From Chryseobacterium lathyri (GTDB lineage Bacteria > Bacteroidota > Bacteroidia > Flavobacteriales > Weeksellaceae): DNA of 64,000 nucleotides. The notes below the pieces were generated by a model that worked only from the letters and a program-made list of their open reading frames with translations, had not been told where the DNA came from and made no database searches. Positions 17,167-27,700 of this stretch are shown piece after piece. Numbering within the stretch: position 1 is the stretch's first letter; the number at the start of each line of letters is the position of its first letter. The stretch covers positions 108,380-172,379 of the forward strand of contig NZ_QNFY01000013.1 in assembly GCF_003290185.1 (NCBI RefSeq). Reading direction: 5' to 3'. A program made the position numbers and the translations under genes.

Positions 17167-17779
17167 TTAAACTTCATAATTAAGTTCAGGTACTTCTGCA
17201 TAAACAAAGGCTTTTGTAGGAGTTCCAGTTTTTCTAAAATCTTTTTCAATTGTATACGCTTCCATTTCAGCGGCACTGATTTGATGAGTAGCAAGTTCGG
17301 TAATTCGTTCCTCACTAAGGTCCTGCATCATCCATTCCCAAGCTGATTCATCTGGGAGCATTGTAGGCAGACCTCCACTCGTAAAATTCACTTGAAAGTA
17401 TTAAGCATCTTCTTTCCAGCGCTGCTTTCCGAAACATTTTTTCTCGACCAGTACTTTCATCCTTCAGTAAAAGTTCTTCACCTTTTGCGTTCAACGTCGT
17501 ATAGGGCTGATGCCATTTTCCCTTGTCGTCCTTATAACCAAAACGCATCTTTTTCAGATTTTCTCTATTTTTCACATATGATGGAACGAAGCCCCATTCC
17601 ATTTGGACGATATCAAAATTGCATTTGTCTTCCGTTGGCCGCAAAACTGCAATGTTTCCGTAATTAAATCCCTCGTGTATTTCTTGATCTAGAAAATCGT
17701 AGTTCATAACAGCTTTTTCCAGATCCATGAGACGGATAAATTCATCTCTCGATACACGTTGTCCGTTATAATAACACAT
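17167..17779 (-). pseudogene. SOS response-associated peptidase (SRAP/YedK), internally deleted
   Basis: The first part (17779-17348, 143 codons) starts MCYYNGQRVSRDEFI with the catalytic Cys2 and continues to SSEFYEWRS. The family's C-terminal part then appears in another frame (17391-17167), from LPTMLPDESAWEW to the end VYAEVPELN. The central segment of about 60-80 residues, including the conserved HNSKNRMP histidine region, is missing at the junction near 17390. Deletion plus frame change leaves no working protein. YedK/HMCES proteins crosslink to abasic sites in single-stranded DNA. Confidence 0.85.
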
Positions 17780-17783
17780 ATGA

Positions 17784-18026
17784 TTAAGTTTTTAAATGTT
17801 TACTAATTTCTTTGCCAAATAATTCGGCTTCTTTTTGCCGTCCTTGCGGTATACTTGTCCAGAGATTACTGGACAGAGCGGAAATTCGAGTAATAACGAG
17901 CGGTAACCGACCATCAGAAAATAGCAACCTAAAGACCTGTTGATCATTAACTGTGTATTCAGATACAACAATTTTCACGCCCTCGGCTGAAATTTCTAAG
18001 GTTTTATTTTCAAAAAGATTACCCAT
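17784..18026 (-). CDS. Small hypothetical protein upstream of the SRAP remnant
   Basis: The protein has 80 residues from an ATG at 18026 (MGNLFENKTLEISAEGVKIV); an upstream TTG start is less likely. It is a soluble alpha/beta protein with SDGRLPLVITRISALSSNLW and a C-terminal helix. It ends 4 bp before the SRAP start, so the two were an operon. It shares a faint pattern with the 85-residue protein at 29982-30239: an F-x-I strand pair, a short ligand loop, a Trp and a terminal helix. Confidence 0.55.
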   Translation of the reverse strand: MGNLFENKTLEISAEGVKIVVSEYTVNDQQVFRLLFSDGRLPLVITRISALSSNLWTSIPQGRQKEAELFGKEISKHLKT

Positions 18027-18191
18027 CAGACTGCTAGTCAATAATTTAATGATAATTAAAGTTAATCATTTTTTCTTTCTTCTCATCTAATGAAATGATT
18101 TACCTTTAAGTCTAGGTATATGTTCTTCGGCCTAAAGCCCTAGATATTAAAAAAAATAAGGTACTGTACCATTAATAAAATATCCAAGGTT

Positions 18192-19364
18192 ATGGAATTT
18201 GAAAGTGAAAAAGAAATGCAAAAATGGCTGAGTAATATCTTTGCAAAAGGACAGTGCTTAGCTGATGTTATAATAAATTACGAGGAGTTTATTTCAAGTA
18301 GTGACCATCTAAATTATCCAGATTCTTCCCATCAGAAAATAGCACATAGTTTTCTCCATTGTCTTAAGTCCTTTGAAAACCATGAAGTTTTAGTGGAGGA
18401 TAAAAATATCTCCTTAAATTCCGATGATATTTTGCGACCCGATTTCTTACTTTATTCGTCCGCAACCGAAAGTATTATAATAGTTGAGCTAAAAAATCAA
18501 AAAAGTTCCACTAGACAAACCGCAACTGAAATCGGGGCCTATGCAGCAGAACTCAGAAGCTATCTACCTTTTCTATCAGAAGGTGACTTGGTGAATGTGA
18601 TTGTCTCTAGTGAATGGCCAACATTACTCTGTCATTTCACGTATAATGAAATTGTTTGGTTACATAAACGTATTATCTGTTTAGAACCCACTCACAGCGG
18701 TGGAGAAAGAGCATTAAAAATAGTAGATCCTTATTTAATTTTTAAAGAACAAATGACTCCCTCAATTTCGGCTCAACAATTAGGGGGGTACCAGATTTGC
18801 CTTTATGATGACCAGCTGTATGCTGGTGGAGATTACATGAGGTTGCAGGAATTTGAGAATTCAATGTTTATTGCCTTAAATGCCATGTCAGCAAAGGGTA
18901 ATTCATTGAAGGCACATGGATTCGCGTTTTTGTGGCGTCATCGTTTTGATGTTGGTTTTGCACCATACAATATTACCGTAATGAATTTTGCTTCTTTTCA
19001 AACACCTATGTTAACTATCGAAAATTCGACTGTTAATGAAAATATTTTCTCCAATAAACTTATAAAAGCGATCCATGACCATAATCCTGAAGGCCATAGT
19101 AATACACTGGATATCATCTCAGACTATGCAGAAACTTTTTTAAAAGAATTCTGCTCACCTAGAGCAGAGGGATACTCAAATTGGCAAACTTTAAAACCAA
19201 GAATCTTTACTGAGATCGCTATTGCATTTGTTGGATGGGGTTATTTTCAGGATCGTCTGTTTGATCGCTTAGCAAAAATGCCTAAACATGAGGAAGCCGA
19301 CATTCGTTTTGAGTCTACAGATCCACTATTTGCAATAGCGATGCTTAATGAGATTATTACATAA
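18192..19364 (+). CDS. PD-(D/E)XK nuclease-like protein
   Basis: This is a 390-residue soluble protein. At about residues 78-105, RPDFLLYSSATESIIIVELK shows the D...ELK core of the PD-(D/E)XK nuclease fold, followed by a helix with QTATEIGAYAAEL. The rest resembles no family I can name. It is single, divergent from the 17784-18026 gene, and bordered by short unknown genes. Proteins of this type can be defence nucleases or anti-phage sensors. That role is inferred from the fold motif and the island context only. Confidence 0.6.
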   Translation: MEFESEKEMQKWLSNIFAKGQCLADVIINYEEFISSSDHLNYPDSSHQKIAHSFLHCLKSFENHEVLVEDKNISLNSDDILRPDFLLYSSATESIIIVELKNQKSSTRQTATEIGAYAAELRSYLPFLSEGDLVNVIVSSEWPTLLCHFTYNEIVWLHKRIICLEPTHSGGERALKIVDPYLIFKEQMTPSISAQQLGGYQICLYDDQLYAGGDYMRLQEFENSMFIALNAMSAKGNSLKAHGFAFLWRHRFDVGFAPYNITVMNFASFQTPMLTIENSTVNENIFSNKLIKAIHDHNPEGHSNTLDIISDYAETFLKEFCSPRAEGYSNWQTLKPRIFTEIAIAFVGWGYFQDRLFDRLAKMPKHEEADIRFESTDPLFAIAMLNEIIT

Positions 19365-19390
19365 TTGTAAAGTAAACTCCTACATTCCTT

Positions 19391-19421
19391 TAAAAAAAAG
19401 AAACCACCTTCCGATGGTTTC
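19391..19421 (-). terminator. Minus-strand terminator
   Basis: A 7-bp stem, GAAACCA/TGGTTTC (19400-19406, 19415-19421), is followed on the minus strand by eight U (the A-run at 19392-19399). It lies 100 bp beyond the stop of the 19521-19895 gene. Confidence 0.75.
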
Positions 19422-19520
19422 AAAAACAGTCACATCAACATATAATCAGATAATCTGAACTTTACTTGCGTTCTAAGCGTAATGATGAAGATTATACGGT
19501 TTTTTACCGAACGGATGAAG

Positions 19521-19895
19521 TTACCAATCCTTATCTGTTTGATAACTCTGATTAAGGTCCGGACCGAAGATAATTGTTCCGTTATTAATAATATAAGGAA
19601 ATACTACTTGATATTTTTTCCTACGATTTCTAAATATTTCAATAACTACTACATCATATCCATCTGATTGGCCAGTGAGGACAATTGCTGAGGCAGTGAT
19701 CTCAGAATCTGCCAAATCTAATTTTACCTCCTTGATAAGGAAATCATAGATTTGAGTTTCTGAAAATGTTTCATACGCTTTCACTGTATCAACAACTTCG
19801 CCTGAGCGAAAAAGGACCCTAAACGGTTTGAACTCGCCCATTTGGAGTAAAAAAAAACCAGCGCGTTCTTTAAGGGCATTTAAAAATGCTTCCAT
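19521..19895 (-). CDS. Hypothetical protein, 124 aa
   Basis: The protein begins MEAFLNALKERAGFFLLQMG and contains a beta-rich middle, ITASAIVLTGQSDGYDVVVI, then FRNRRKKYQVVFPYI. There is no signal peptide or membrane helix. It has its own terminator downstream. Its size and plain soluble character would suit an orphan immunity protein, but nothing specific supports that. Confidence 0.55.
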   Translation of the reverse strand: MEAFLNALKERAGFFLLQMGEFKPFRVLFRSGEVVDTVKAYETFSETQIYDFLIKEVKLDLADSEITASAIVLTGQSDGYDVVVIEIFRNRRKKYQVVFPYIINNGTIIFGPDLNQSYQTDKDW

Positions 19896-20046
19896 TTCTT
19901 AATTTTAGCTCGCTTACAAATTTAATGCTTGGAGCGTTACTATTATTTTCATTTCTGTTACGCCTTCTTTGTCAGTATAATTTTATACTTTCCCAATAAT
20001 TGACGGGCTTTCCCGTACAGATAAATTATTATTACAACTGAGCTTT

Positions 20047-20646
20047 CTAAAAATAGTAATTAAGCCCTAATTGGAAATTAGTGTTTTTTGAAATCTCTCC
20101 GCCGCTATTTTTAACAATATTGCTCAATCCTGCAATATAACGAGCATTAATCCCTATGTTCGAACTAAATCTATAGCCTAAGCCAAAGCCTAAACCAAAA
20201 TTAAAGGTTTTCAATCCATCTTTATTGCTTACTTTATTAGAGGTGCCATTAATATCACCTGATGCTTGAGCATTAATAAGGAGCCCAAATTCGGGGCCAG
20301 CTTCAAGATAAAATTCAGGAGTGGCATTGTATTGTACCATTACTGGAACATTAATATAACCAAGGGTTTGTTTCATATTCGTTATTGTATATCCCACAAA
20401 GTCATAGTCATCTTTTAATTTTGCCCCCTGTTGGCTATATACTGCCTCCGGTTGAATGTTAAATGCTTCAGAAATTGGAATATTTACAAATACCCCACCA
20501 TAAAATCCGGGTTTGGATTTGGAATCTCCGTCTGTTATATTTGACAGATTACCCCCTGCCTTAATACCAAATCTCGTCTCGTCTGAGTATTGGGCAAATG
20601 CCATAGTTCCTAAAACCATACATAAGCTTATTAATTGTTTTTTCAT
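20047..20646 (-). CDS. Outer-membrane beta-barrel protein (PorT/porin family)
   Basis: The 199-residue protein has a cleavable signal (MKKQLISLCMVLGTMAFAQ). A series of alternating amphipathic strands follows: RFGIKAGGNLSNIT, KPGFYGGVFVNIPI, EFYLEAGPEFGLLI, FNFGLGFGLGYRFS and NIGINARYIAGLSNI. It ends with an aromatic residue in NYYF, as barrel proteins do. The family (outer membrane protein beta-barrel, PorT-like) is common in Bacteroidota. The cargo or partner is unknown. It is a single gene. Confidence 0.87.
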   Translation of the reverse strand: MKKQLISLCMVLGTMAFAQYSDETRFGIKAGGNLSNITDGDSKSKPGFYGGVFVNIPISEAFNIQPEAVYSQQGAKLKDDYDFVGYTITNMKQTLGYINVPVMVQYNATPEFYLEAGPEFGLLINAQASGDINGTSNKVSNKDGLKTFNFGLGFGLGYRFSSNIGINARYIAGLSNIVKNSGGEISKNTNFQLGLNYYF

Positions 20647-20928
20647 AGGTTAGTTTATAAAAATTGTGTTCTAATTACCAAGTTTGATTTTGCATCTAAT
20701 AGCCTTTAAAAGGCGATTTCCCCACGATATGTTTTAATAATATTAGCACGATATTCATTACCTTTTTCAATGAATTAATTCTCTGCAAGATCTAAGTTTA
20801 AAAAATTTCTGCATAACTATAATGGCTTGCTGTTCATTGGTTGAAAAGTAAAGGCCGTCACTTCCACGCAAATTTGTGGTGTATATTAATTCATACAATT
20901 TGGAAATATATGGCTTTTTTTTTAAAAA
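20647..20928. other. Intergenic region, no gene seen
   Basis: The 420 bp between the barrel gene and the immunity gene hold only a 60-codon minus-strand frame (20767-20949) without recognisable features, and the terminator described separately. Confidence 0.5.
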
Positions 20929-20950
20929 GTTGCCCGATTTGTCGGGCAAC
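20929..20950 (-). terminator. Terminator of the Rhs operon
   Basis: There is a perfect 9-bp stem, GTTGCCCGA/TCGGGCAAC, around a 4-nt loop. On the minus strand it is followed by five U. It lies 117 bp after the immunity-like gene stop. Confidence 0.85.
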
Positions 20951-21066
20951 TCTTATAATAAGTTATTGGAACTTATTAACTAATTGCTCATGAGCTTTCT
21001 AATTCATCCTTTACTTCAATAAGGATTATTTCTCTTTATCAAAAAACTCGATTCACTTCTACACTT

Positions 21067-21750
21067 TTATAAAGTAAGATCTGAACTCGCTAATTGGGAT
21101 ATTTTTTTATCCAATTTATTCGCTTCTACCTGTTTCAGTAAAAAATCTTTATTACTCGCTACATGCTGCAATTTCTGAAACCATGCGCCAAAGTCTCCAA
21201 ACGCTGCTTCAAAGATTTTCAGATTCCAGTTTTTACTTGCTCTTTCAATTTGATCTAATGTACTTTGAATCTGACTTTCGCTTCCTGCATATAATGCTAA
21301 ATAAAATCTGAACTCAAGTAATGATGCATTGCTTGCCGTGGCTGATTGATAAGTACTATCATATTTTTGAACGTCATCAATTAGATTGTAAAAACTGTTC
21401 AATGGTACATCATCTTCCAGGGATAATTGCAGACTATCAGAAACAATTTGAATTGCTTCTTTTAACTTTTCATTCACATCATTATAAGGAAGATCTAATT
21501 GTAAATTTCTACCATTATAAAATTCAAACATCAAGACCGGATAAGCCAGACAAGATTTAATATCCGCCTTATATAAGGGATATATGACAAAATGGGGTCT
21601 GTAGTTCTCGCTCCTTGGCAAATTAATAAGTTCTATACCGCATATAGCCGGACCAATTATTTTGTATAGCTTATTCTGGGAAAATGCACTTAAGCCAGGA
21701 AATGCACTTAACCACTCCTCTTTGATTATTTTCTTTGTTTTATTATCCAT
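21067..21750 (-). CDS. Putative immunity protein for the Rhs toxin
   Basis: This is a 227-residue soluble protein, helix-rich in its second half, with no signal peptide. It begins MDNKTKKIIKEEWLSAFPGL and contains YRPHFVIYPLYKADIKSCL and DVNEKLKEAIQIVSDSLQL. It starts 4 bp after the Rhs stop and is the last gene before the operon terminator. In polymorphic toxin loci this slot encodes the cognate immunity protein, which stays in the cytoplasm and blocks the C-terminal toxin. The role is inferred from position; no named immunity family was recognised. Confidence 0.65.
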   Translation of the reverse strand: MDNKTKKIIKEEWLSAFPGLSAFSQNKLYKIIGPAICGIELINLPRSENYRPHFVIYPLYKADIKSCLAYPVLMFEFYNGRNLQLDLPYNDVNEKLKEAIQIVSDSLQLSLEDDVPLNSFYNLIDDVQKYDSTYQSATASNASLLEFRFYLALYAGSESQIQSTLDQIERASKNWNLKIFEAAFGDFGAWFQKLQHVASNKDFLLKQVEANKLDKKISQLASSDLTL

Positions 21751-21754
21751 TGTT

Positions 21755-24700
21755 TTATCTCACTATAATGTTACCATATTGATCTACTATCCTTATTGGT
21801 TGTTGAAATGTATTATAATATTTATTAAACTGAGAGGTTCCCATCACAGGTTTTCCAAATTTGAAATCATAAATAACACCGTTTGAAGTGTCATGAACAT
21901 CTAAATAACCTTTTCCAAAAGCCCTGTTAAAATACTTGTTAACCTCCATTCCTCTATTACCGTACATACCCTGATATTTTTTTATAAAAGTAGTTGCATA
22001 TGTATGTTTAGAGGTTCCCGCAAACCTGCCCGTTCCCCCAATTGCATTTTCTGCTCTAACAGCGGCTTGGGATACGATTTGTTCATTTGACCTAAATACC
22101 TTCGGGAACGTCTGTTCACCTTGAAAGCTGAATTTGGGAGTTTCCTTAAATATTGGAGTGGTGCTAGCCCCTTCATCGACAATTTGATAGCCTACAACTT
22201 CATCAGCATATCCACCATTAACATTACCAACTACTAGGTTTCCTTTTGGTGCAGGTGTTGCGCCTACAGTGGTCGTTTTAGGTGTATTATTCAGTGTCCA
22301 TTGCGTTCTTCCTACTTCAATAGGCGCATTTTTTAAGATGGTTCCTTGTTGAGCACCTGTCGTAACGGCCTTAGCATTAGCTACAGCCCGCTGAATCCCG
22401 CCTGCAACACCGCCGATAACACCTCCCATAGCGGCTCCGGTCAAACCACCCATCAAGGTACCCTGGACTACATCTTCGCCGAACATTACGGCAGTTGCAA
22501 AGCCATTGATAGCCCCAGCTACTGCTCCTCCTGACGCTCCTGCAATGGCCCCACCTAAAATACCACCCTTTATACCTACTGTGGCTGCTGCGGTAAGGGC
22601 AGAAGCGCCTACAACTGACGCTACACCACCTGTAAATGCTCCAATAGCACCGCCCATTGCAATTTTCCCCCAGGTCGCTCCCCAGTTCCATTTAACAGGA
22701 TTCCATGAGCCGTTAGCTTTTACTCCTGTAACATAGGCTCCTATAACTGCTCCCGCAACAATCCATACAAATTCCCCGTTAGGGTCATTATACATCAGCG
22801 GATTATTCATTACATACCCATACCTGTTGTAATTTTGGGTATTAAATGGTGCCTGAATGTGCTCATCTGCATTCAAAAACCTTCTGAGCAGTGGGTCATA
22901 GAGCCTTCCGTTCATATGGATAATCCCTATTTCAGAAAAATGCTCATGACTGGTATACCCCCGGTCTATTAATAATAGAGTAGCATTGATTGAATTCTTA
23001 TCCGTAACAATACCCCCATTACCTTTTTGCAAATGAGTAAAATTACCCCAAGCATCATAATGTCTTTTCTCTAAAACTTTACCACTTAGTGAGCTGACTG
23101 CTAACACACTTCCTAAGTAGTCCTTATGCAAAAGCATGTACGAGGCAGTACTTGTAACAAAGTCTTTCAAATATACAATATCAGATTCATATGGTGATCC
23201 ACCGATATAAATAATATGCCTTTCTTTCCCAGTAGTATTGTTCTTTACTACTTCGAAGCTTCCTTCTTCACTATAAATCTTAGTGAATATTCCATCATGA
23301 TCACTTCCAAAATTACCTCCGTAGGTTGCTCGCTGTCTCATGGCTGACAATCCATACTGAAAGCCAACATCTCCTTTTTCACCGTCTATAAATACTGGAT
23401 CATTATTCTCATTGTAAATGACCGTTTGAACCAGATCATGGTCATAATTTTCAACTCCATTATTATTAAGGATCATTCCGCTAGGCTGGTAGATCTTTCC
23501 AGCATTCTCAAACTTGATAACTCCGATATGATCATTTTCCATGATCCTACCTTTTACATCATAAATATTTCGGTCGACAGAAGGCATAAATCCCGATACC
23601 GGATCAGTCCAGTTAACAAGGCGGTTATTATCGTCATAACGAAAATTTTCACTGATGTCAAATAGTACATTTTTTCTAAAATTTAATTCATTTTTTATGG
23701 CATTAAAGGTGTACTGAACATGGGCTATAGGTTCCGATAACGCAGATAAATGTTTTATTTCCTGAAGCATTCCTGCAGCATCATAGGTGTTGGTTACCTC
23801 TGAAGTGCCTAACCTTGCTTTCAGAACCTTCGACTTTGCATTTGTCTCTTGTAGTTCCCATAGAATTTTTCCAGTAGCTTTGTCTTTTACTTGATAAAGT
23901 TCTCCATTCCACGGGCTATACACATTTTCAATAGAAGCCTTCGTTACTATTCCTGAGGATTGTAATTCTTTTTCATAAGTACTTACTCTTCCATTGCTGT
24001 CGTAAACTATATTTTTATCAAAAAAGTAAGCTTCAGGGGTTGTTTGGGAAGAAGACATTACCCGTCCCTGAGAATCATATTTTATTGTATATATATACTT
24101 TTTCCCATTGGAAGTTCCTGTTTTTTGATCTATCCTTCCTTTATTGTTATACAAAAAGGTGATGATCTTTTCCGTTTCGTTTCCGGGACTGGATTTCTCA
24201 ATCTGGCTGATCAGCTGGCCCAGATTATTATACTCATATCTTTTCTCTCCCTTGGGGCTTAGAATTCTGGACAATGCTCCCATATACCCTAGATATTCGT
24301 ACTGGTAAGTTCCATTGGAAGCATCTTCCATCTGTATTTTATTTCCCCAGTCATCATATTTTGTAGTCACAATATTCCCATCATACTTCGCTTGGATCTG
24401 TTGTCCTGCAGCATTGTAAGTAAACTGTACGGTTCCCCCCTTGTCTGTAGATGAAATTATATTTCCTAATGCATCCGTCGTCTGAGAAGTAATTCTTCCA
24501 TAGTCTGCTGGGTTCGTTTCTTTTACGGTGGTGGTTACTCCCGAAACAGTAGTCTCAGTTCTCTTTCCAGTAAACGCTACAGCAGTTACTTTGGAAGGGA
24601 AGACAGTATCGTCATACGTGAAAGTATTCCACTGGCTGGCACCCTGTCCATCAAAATAGGGCTCAGATTCATTAATTTTCCTTCCTAATATATCATACTG

Positions 24701-27700
24701 TACTTCTTTAGAGACATATTGCCCCTGTCCAAAAGCTTTCGTAGAAGTTTTATATTCCTTTCCAAGTTTGTCTGTAAAAGATTTGGAAACACCTCCATCG
24801 GAATCATTTTGTGTAATGGTGACATTGTACAGGTTGTCTTTTTCATATTGATATGTGGTAGTTCCAAGCAGGCTGGATGCAACACTCATTAATTTACCCC
24901 ATCCATCATAAGTATTTGTTATTGTATTATTATCTGGATCAGTCTTCGCAAGCATCTGACCCCAGGCATTATGAGTAAATACAGTTACCAGTCCGAGGTT
25001 ATCTGTTCTTTTAACTAAAAACCTTCCCTGCGAGTCATATAGTACCGATTCAGTTTTGGAATTGCCATCAAGTCCTGATGTTGTTGTCGTAGAAGTAATA
25101 TTTCCAAAGCCATCGTACCCATATTTTTCCACAATTGCTTTAGTAGCATCTGTTCCTGGAAAATAAGTGCTGGTTTTTAATAGATTGTTATCATAGGTGT
25201 ATGTTGTGAAATTTTTTTGAGTGTCACCATAGGCTTCTATTATTGCAAGTTTGTTCGACGGTCTTCCCACATAATAATTCTTTCCTATACCGGCTAAATT
25301 ATGCTCATAATCAAACTCTGTTGTTGAGACAGCATACCCATAATTAGTATTGATTACCGTTTGGGAAGGAAGGTAGTAGTTTTCATAGGTAGTAGTTTGA
25401 TCAGTAAATACACCAGTTAAAAAATCCTTGGTCTTCGTAGATATCGGAACAACAGCAGTAACAACCTTGGTTTTGTATGCTGGAGGCACAGTAGAAACGA
25501 CCTGGCCATTCACAAGTTTGTCTATCTTGTATGTTACACCCTCAAAGCTCAACAGCTGAGTATTATTCTCTGATATATCTACCGGGAAAATATTAGTTTC
25601 GTTGTTCGTTCTGATGCTCCAATTTTTTACTGGAATTCCGTCTTTAAGGAGATCAATTTCTGATCCTGACCATATTTTGGTATTTTCAAATCCATCAGCA
25701 TACCAGGAAGAACGGGCGACCTGATGATAACCAATCATTTGTTTCTCATGTAAGTTTCCGGACAGGCCCCTGTAACGGAAATCCTGCTTCCTGCCTTCCT
25801 GCTTAAGCTGGGAAACGGCAAAAGCCTGATCCACCCTGCTTAAAGAATAGTATGGATAAAACTCATTCTTTTCTTTTTTATAAAAAGATGCATTAGAGGT
25901 ATTATTTGGAACTACTTCGAGGTATTCTACTGAAGTGGTAACTCCTCCCTGAGTGATTGAGCTAACTCTGGCAAGTTCGGAAAGTGGAGTGGGGCCCTTT
26001 ATTTTTTTCAGATTTTCTTTCCAGTATACAAAGACATTGTAATAATTATTCCCTGATTTTATTGGGCTGGTAAGCGGAGAAAACAACGTAAGATCAGTAA
26101 TGTCCGGTGTACCATATAGCGGACTCTGAAATGACCAGTTTGGCGTGAAATTCGGCGTTCCGTCAATCTCAGATCCATTCGCCATTTTCGCGCTAACTAT
26201 ATACCCAAACTCTCTATACCCATTTGCTTGGAAAGGATTAATCTGATTGTAAGAGAAAATCTGAACGACATCAGATTTTCCATCTTTATTCATATCAGTA
26301 ACAGAAAAGAAATATTGTTTTGCATATTTTGCATAATTACCCGTCATTTCCTTCTGGAACTTTCTATAGGTAAAGAATTCTTTTTTCAGGAAAGGGACAA
26401 AGCCTTTATCTGTTCCGATATAAAATCTCCAGTCATCAGGTTTTCCGATCGCATAATCTGTAATGGGAATGGTAAAATCAAGCTTTCCATCGCCATTATA
26501 ATCCCCGTATAACACCGGGAATTCCGGATCTTTTGTTTCAAGCAGGTTTCCAGAAAAGCGTATTTTCTTCTCATAATGGGTCGCATCATATTTTACAAAT
26601 TCAAAGACTGTATATTGTGAACCTGATACACTAATGATTTCTACTTTTCCGTCTCCGTCAATATCAGTATAATGCTGATCTGGATATGAGCTGTCATTGA
26701 TTGACGAAATAATGTAATGAAATCCCGTACTTGGATTTTTAAGATCTACAAGAGCTTTTGTGTTAAATGACCCTTGATCTCCATCATCAATAAAAAGATC
26801 TGGTATTCCATCACCATCTAAGTCCCCTACCTCCAGGGTGATCATATCATCTGGAGAACCTAGCGCTAGATTTCTCTCGAATACCTTTACAAAGGTATTA
26901 TCTCTAAAAATATAGCAGAGAACTTTGCCGTCTTTATATTCAACAACACCATTTCCATTATAAACTTGGCCCTGTTCATCCAATAAGGTGTTTACTAATT
27001 TAGCATTACCGGCAAAAACTTTCCCTGTAGAAACGGTTGAAAAAGTTTCGTTGAAAGCACCCAATTTTACTGTACCATCATTCATCAGGAAATCCAGATA
27101 AGAGTCCCCATTAAAATCTCCTACTAATTTTACATTATCAAAAGGTTCTGGTTCTGCAGCGTACTCCGCATATGAAGAGTTAACCATAGTTGGATAGTTT
27201 AATGCCACCTCATTAGCAGACTCATTGTTAGCATTATACTCGATAATCTTATTGGCAAACTGGTAACTTGTTCCATTATTGGTATATTCAATACCGTATC
27301 TTCTGAATTGGTTATTATCTGTAGTGACCTTAACTTCTGAAAGAATTTTGGTTTGATAATATTTAATTCCCTGTATATAAGATTCTTCTTTTAAATTTCT
27401 TTCGGAATAATTGAACCGAATGGCATTCATGTGGGGTGTATTCAAATCTATATTCCCTCCCCATTCTATAGCGTCAAGAACGGTAATTTGGTTTCCTGGG
27501 CTATAGCTATAACTAATATAATTTCCCTGAGCATCTTTCCATTCGCTAATATTATACTCTGTCGAAGTTTTTGCGTTCAGACCCATCCCATACAAGGCCT
27601 GAGAGCCGTCCTCAAAAGTGATTTCCCAGTGGTCAGGCCCTTGCCAGGCTTGCCCGAGAGTAACCGATCCTACAGACTTTATTTTTATATTTGAATATTT

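Noticed and set aside
20767..20949. 60-codon minus-strand frame
   Set aside because: It starts inside the terminator hairpin of the Rhs operon and has no features.
22346..22736. Frames of 62-104 codons rich in Pro/Ala or Arg/Cys opposite or inside the Rhs gene
   Set aside because: They are shadows of the Gly/Ala-rich segment of the Rhs protein.
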